Origin: Phoronis australis | Taxonomy: Eukaryota > Phoronida > Phoronidae | DNA: 53,126 nucleotides | Direction: 5' to 3' | NCBI GenBank assembly: GCA_002633005.1 | Contig: NMRA01000391.1 | Location: forward strand, 181,933-235,058 | Shown: positions 48,700 through 53,126 of the stretch, in pieces | How the letters are laid out: each line of letters begins with the position of its first letter | How positions within the stretch are numbered: position 1 is the stretch's first letter | Position numbers and translations under genes: made by a program | Notes under the pieces: model-generated | Databases searched by the model: none | The model's input: the letters and a program-made list of their open reading frames with translations, nothing else | What the model was told of the DNA's origin: nothing

Positions 48700-51131
48700 A
48701 TCTGAACAAGAACATTTAAACTACAAATAACCTGTTACCAGCTCTCACAGAAAGTTTCGTTTTTCATATTTCACACTCAAGTTAAGCTAAGCTGCACTCA
48801 ATGGTACAGTCAATTTTGAGTTGCCACAGCAACCGAAATAACAAAATGAAGAAAAAGAATTTTGATGATACAAGTTCTATCGATTGACTCCAGTTTTGTG
48901 AATGAAATTCCAACGTGTTTGTGCGGAGCATGGAATTTTTGCAAGTCATAAAACTGTAATGAGGGTGTACTTAAGTTCTAACACAGGAAATGACAGGTAA
49001 TTATTAGCTAAGAATAAATATACTCGGTAACTGATCCTTTTGACGGCAGGTACAGTAAATCCAGTGGAAATCACTTGTTACTCACAGTAGCTCAGCGACA
49101 CCAAGACTAAAGTGGTTATAACACCGAGATCTGTCAATGGAACTTAATTTTGATTGACATCTTGTATCTGTACAATATTTGTCTCAACTTGTCTAGAAGT
49201 GATTTCTGGACCCAGAAAGATCTGACAATTTATGATTGCTCGAGACCTCCTACGGGAATAAAATCCCTCGCTGAATTACGGTAACTCTAACTGATCTTGT
49301 TTCATGCAAAATAAATTCAATATGCTTTCCCAATACTCAGGGTAAGCCAATTAAACCCAACGTTAGACAGATGTCATGGTCCGTGGGTGCAGAATTAACT
49401 GAGTCACCAAACATCATCTACTACGTGAATTTAACGAAATGCGGCCTACAGGTTGCAACATGATCCAATTACATTATTTTTATTCTATTCCAATAAAAAG
49501 TACTTATTTCAGTAGCTACATGAATGACCAATCCAATAAAAACACTCTAATATTATACAGAAAAGTTAACAGGCAGCATAACATATAGTATGCGCAAGCA
49601 GTGGTAGTCTGCAAGTGACAGAAGCTTGAAGATTTTGAGGTCTCATTTAATGACTCGTGTAAAATTGTGAAATTTTTAATAATATAACTGGATGCATATG
49701 AACATAGAAAATCAATGTAGAGTAAGGCCCATTCTGGTTTCATTAAAAGAAAATTCACCCAGATGGGATCGAAAATTGGGACACGCGAAGAACCATCAAA
49801 CTTCTAGCAGAGGCCAGAATTCCAAAGGATACTAATGTTATGATGAAATTAACAAACGTCAAGTCTCTTTGTTGTCATTGTTGTGTGCTTAATGAGTAAC
49901 TAATACTAGGTATCTGAAGGTGAAAAACGGCAATCTCAGATTGGGTCTGTGTAGCACTATTGTAATCAATAAATGCCCGGCTTCTGTAAGAAGCATCACG
50001 GCAAAACCAAAAATGCCGGTTGCATTGTGTACTACTTGTTCTAAATTTTTTGAAGACTAAGTCTACTGCACACAAACAAGCACTAAAGAATCTCCATGTC
50101 TGGAGAAGTGCTTCTCCATTGTGTCACGTGACCATTTTCTCAATTCATCTGTTTACACAAGTTCTGGTGAGCAGGTTAAATTATCTTTAAGTGCCAGAGA
50201 ACCACTTTCAATATTGCAATTTAGTCTGTGCATCGCGACCCAGGCCTCTTTAATTGTTGATGAACAGTCACCCCTGTCAAAAATTTCAATGGGATCGAAG
50301 TTGACCGTTCGTAATGCACTGCAGCGTTGACGCTACGGTGAAATCCACTTGTTTACTGCGAAGTTAACTGGTGCTGTTGATCCAGGACTAAAGTTAACCA
50401 ATCATATTGACCCCAACTCCCCAAAACATCCAAGCCTGCATTGATGTTCCAATGAAAGGGCCTAGTGGATTTAGAGTAATCAAAATTAACTGGCTGAAAT
50501 AAGCCCTGATAACATCAGACAGTGAGTATACTTTAATTGCCAGAGCACAATAGTCCCAACTGATGCAGAGAGCTCCAACAAAAGATTGACTGCTTGAAAA
50601 GATTGACTTTGGTTTTACCACTTGCTTGTGTATCAAGGCCACTGTACATCATGTGGCATCCCCAAAGTAAAGGTTTTGTAATTATGGTATGCAACTGCAC
50701 AGCACTATAATGTAGCCAATGGCCAACAAAACACAGTTTGCACTAAGATTTCACAAAGAAAATGCATTAGGCATGTGCTAAAATTAAACATTTGGTTTCA
50801 TCCGTGACTAACCATAGATTACGTGTGCAGTCTGAAAAAAGATTTTTAATTATACAAACAAAATATATTTTCAACAATAATACAGGGGCAATAAACTGGC
50901 TGAATTTCTCCGACGTTTGCTGCGATATGAGAGCTGTTGAGGTTACTTATTCAGTTAATATACGTAACTTACAACAGGAACCATTGATTGGTGCCTACCG
51001 ATCGCAAACGGCAAAGACGGCTGCTCTTTTTTTGCAAATGTTTTCAGGACTAGAGTGAACAACACCATCGAACTCAAAATTGGTTGCAGTGGTAATTATC
51101 TTAAAATTGGCAAATGCAATCATGGTAAAAT
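48700..51131. other. No gene recognised (possible gephyrin intron)
   Basis: Frames at 49516-49758, 49875-50075 and 50394-50642 (-) were compared with the gephyrin domains expected upstream, and none matches. No structural repeat was noted. Confidence 0.4.
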
Positions 51132-51850
51132 TACCATTGGGGGACTGAAACAGTCGGATCCATCCAACATTTGACGCCAGTCAAGCTGACATTCTAATAG
51201 AAGCTCATTCGCCAAAATGACTTTTAAAAGGGTTCGGCAGATAGACCAGCAGATATCAAAAATGAATACTAATTAACAAAGGGGTATAGCACAAGTCCAA
51301 AAATGGCAAATGCTATACACTCTTCCAGGATGAAATCTGAACTTAATCTAACAACTAAAAGTGTAGCTATATAGCCAAAATTGTCTGAAAAGCAATGTCA
51401 ACTGACAATAGAAAAACATTAGTCTAATTTCATATTCATTAAACAATCTGGGAGACAGAACAACACATGTTAAAACCAGATCCAAATTTCTATAATTTCC
51501 ACAGCCACAAAATATACTGCGAGCAGGTTAATTTCTTTTTTAAGGAAACATGTCTGAAATTTCAGTTTGGAGTTCCTTAAAAGAACTTGACAGTTACAGA
51601 GGCTGAAGAAAAAAGGCACAATTTGCCACAAGCGGCTCAGCAGAAGTTGGCTCCATCCAAAATTCAATGTAAGCCATTTTCTCATTAATGCAACACACCT
51701 ACCAAATTCCATGACAATCCTTAAAAGAACCTGGCAGATACTGAAGGAGGTGCAAAAAACAAAACAGCCACTAGGGGGTATAGCAGTAGACGGATTTGCC
51801 AAATACCAATATCACTCAAATTTCATCACAAGGAACATCTTTGTCAAATT
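51132..51850 (+). repeat. Scattered units of the CTCF-core-like repeat
   Basis: Subunits open at 51132 (ACCATTGGGGGACTG), 51624 (GCCACAAGCGGCTCAGCAG) and 51767 (GCCACTAGGGGGTATAGCAG). The last two are 143 bases apart and are joined by the same CCAAATTCCATGACAATCC and GGCAGATAC-type sequence as the main array. Confidence 0.65.
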
Positions 51851-52639
51851 TCACAATGATCATTTTCCGAACTTGGTACATATAATTTAACAATTTTTCC
51901 TCTAGATACAATTATCAAACGCAATGTGTTAAGTAGAAACAGGATATGGGCTGTGGTGACATCATAATTGTTATTTAGTGTATAATGTACTCCTCAATTC
52001 TTGAACTTAGCAGGTTAGCTGTATGAATCCTTAATTTAGTGTCATTCAGCAATGTTTTATGTATCTTGTATTCGCAAACCCCCGACGATCAGAGTAGACT
52101 ACAGCCATGAAAATACAGATCATAGCTACCAAACTGTTCATGTAATTACCGGTAAGCCCATTGTGATAGTGGTCGAGGATGTGAGTTCCATAGACTGCAA
52201 GACATTAGCTTGCACCTGTGGTGAAAAATCTTTGCTTATGGAGAGGAAACACGGAATTGCATCCCATAATTCAACATTCCAACTTCACCAATCAATCACC
52301 ACGGCGGCCATCATGGATAGGTTAGTAACCTCCCCAGCATAATCACGAAATGCTTGCCTTTCAATCTTATGAGATCTTACTTTTCTCACAAGAAATTTGC
52401 TCAGCTGAAAGCTACCCAGAATTCATGGAGAAACATCAGTAACGCTTAAAAAACTCGACCATTACGTGGACGTTTTTCAGAAAATCTTACTTTTACAATT
52501 TACACACACTATAAATTTGGAGAATACAAGAATACTGAAAAAAAACAAATGACATAATGCTAAACATAATAAACGCAATACTATTATACAGCCACACTGT
52601 GCATAAGCGTACTGGGTTATGTTTCCCTATAATATTGAC

Positions 52640-52922
52640 TTGTTAAAAGGTGCAATAAGCTCGTGCCTTCAGCCAAATGCCATTTATGCCACGAATGCAT
52701 CGCAAATGGTGTGCTTTTAGGTTTATTTACATGTATCATAAAAATGGCCACTAGATGGCGCAAAAATGTACAATCCATCCAAAAACGGGAACATGCCATA
52801 TTTCATAAAAATCTGTCAAGGAACTTCAGAGAAACAAAAGGAAAACAGAACAGAATGAAATTGCTACTTGTGGGCACAGCGTCCGTTCGATCCACCTAAA
52901 AGTCGTCGTATGTTATCTTCAT
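52640..52922 (+). repeat. Second copy of the start of the CTCF-core-like array
   Basis: The lead-in GGTGTGCTTTTAGG and ATCATAAAAATGGC, then CCACTAGATGGCGCAAAAA (52748-52766) and AATCCATCCAAAAAC, correspond to 47633-47712. A second subunit starts near 52862 (TGCTACTTGTGGGCACAGCG) with TTCGATCC. This is a truncated relative, not an assembly duplicate. Confidence 0.7.
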
Positions 52923-52923
52923 A

Positions 52924-53126
52924 TACCGTAATCGTTCGGGTTAACGCCCTGGGCGGTTAAATTGGCGAATCCAAAAAATCGGGGGAGGGCGGTTAACCGA
53001 GCAGTGGGCGGTTAAATCGAAAATCCACCTAAAGTATGGGATGGGCGGTTAACCGAACATGGGCGCTTATTACGACAGACAACCGCCCTGGGCGGTTAAT
53101 CTTACCTGGCGATCTAAATCCCGACA
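52924..53126 (+). mobile_element. Repeat with clustered GGGCGGTTAA motifs, cut by window edge
   Basis: From TACCGTAATCG (52924) on, GGGCGGTTAA occurs five times and GGGCGCTTAT once. Several copies sit in near-palindromes such as CGGTTAACCG. The left border beginning TACCGTAATCG looks like a DNA-transposon end. The other end lies beyond the window. Confidence 0.55.

Noticed and set aside
52052-52342. Plus-strand frame ending in a strong Kozak ATG (52312) and a GTTAGT donor, possibly a first exon
   Set aside because: Only four codons would precede the donor, no downstream exon is in the window, and the rest of the frame has no recognisable domain.

Overview
The window is animal nuclear DNA, AT-rich and crowded with repeats. 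It has spliced genes with long introns, miniature inverted-repeat DNA transposons (MITEs), tRNA-derived SINE-like heads, a Penelope-type retroelement end, minisatellites and microsatellites. No operons, bacterial-style gene packing, rRNA or CRISPR arrays were seen. The gene families and repeat types fit a marine invertebrate, perhaps a deuterostome such as a hemichordate. That placement is an impression and not a proof.

Layout. At the left edge (1-429, + strand) is the C-terminal end of a Penelope-like element with a GIY-YIG endonuclease domain. From about 1.6 to 12.8 kb lie minisatellites, tRNA-like SINE heads, nested MITEs and low-complexity tracts, with no convincing gene. From 13.2 to 19.5 kb on the minus strand is the main discovery: a two-coding-exon gene for a secreted EGF-family (ErbB/EGFR) ligand of 329 residues. 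Exon 1 (18515-19356) carries the signal peptide, a long spacer and four of the six EGF cysteines. Exon 2 (13269-13416) carries the last two cysteines and a short hydrophilic tail. The 5,098-bp intron falls between cysteines 4 and 5, the position known for ErbB ligands. A TATA box, a uORF whose stop overlaps the main start, and a poly(A) signal complete the model.

From 20 to 38 kb the window holds MITEs, paired SINE heads, and a complex repeat block at 31.4-35.3 kb that includes a probable false duplication around a one-base assembly gap (N at 33120). At 42984-43217 on the minus strand is the terminal coding exon of gephyrin (MoeA-like subdomain IV). Its remaining exons are not recognised within the 9.9 kb upstream. 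That stretch contains a cluster of hairpins (44.9-45.0 kb) and a higher-order tandem repeat (47.7-48.6 kb) whose subunits each carry a sequence resembling the CTCF core motif. Related units recur at 51-53 kb. The right edge runs into a repeat with several copies of GGGCGGTTAA.

The two host genes are in the same orientation but show no sign of a shared function. The ligand would signal through a receptor tyrosine kinase. Gephyrin acts in molybdenum cofactor synthesis and, in animals with the relevant receptors, as a synaptic scaffold.
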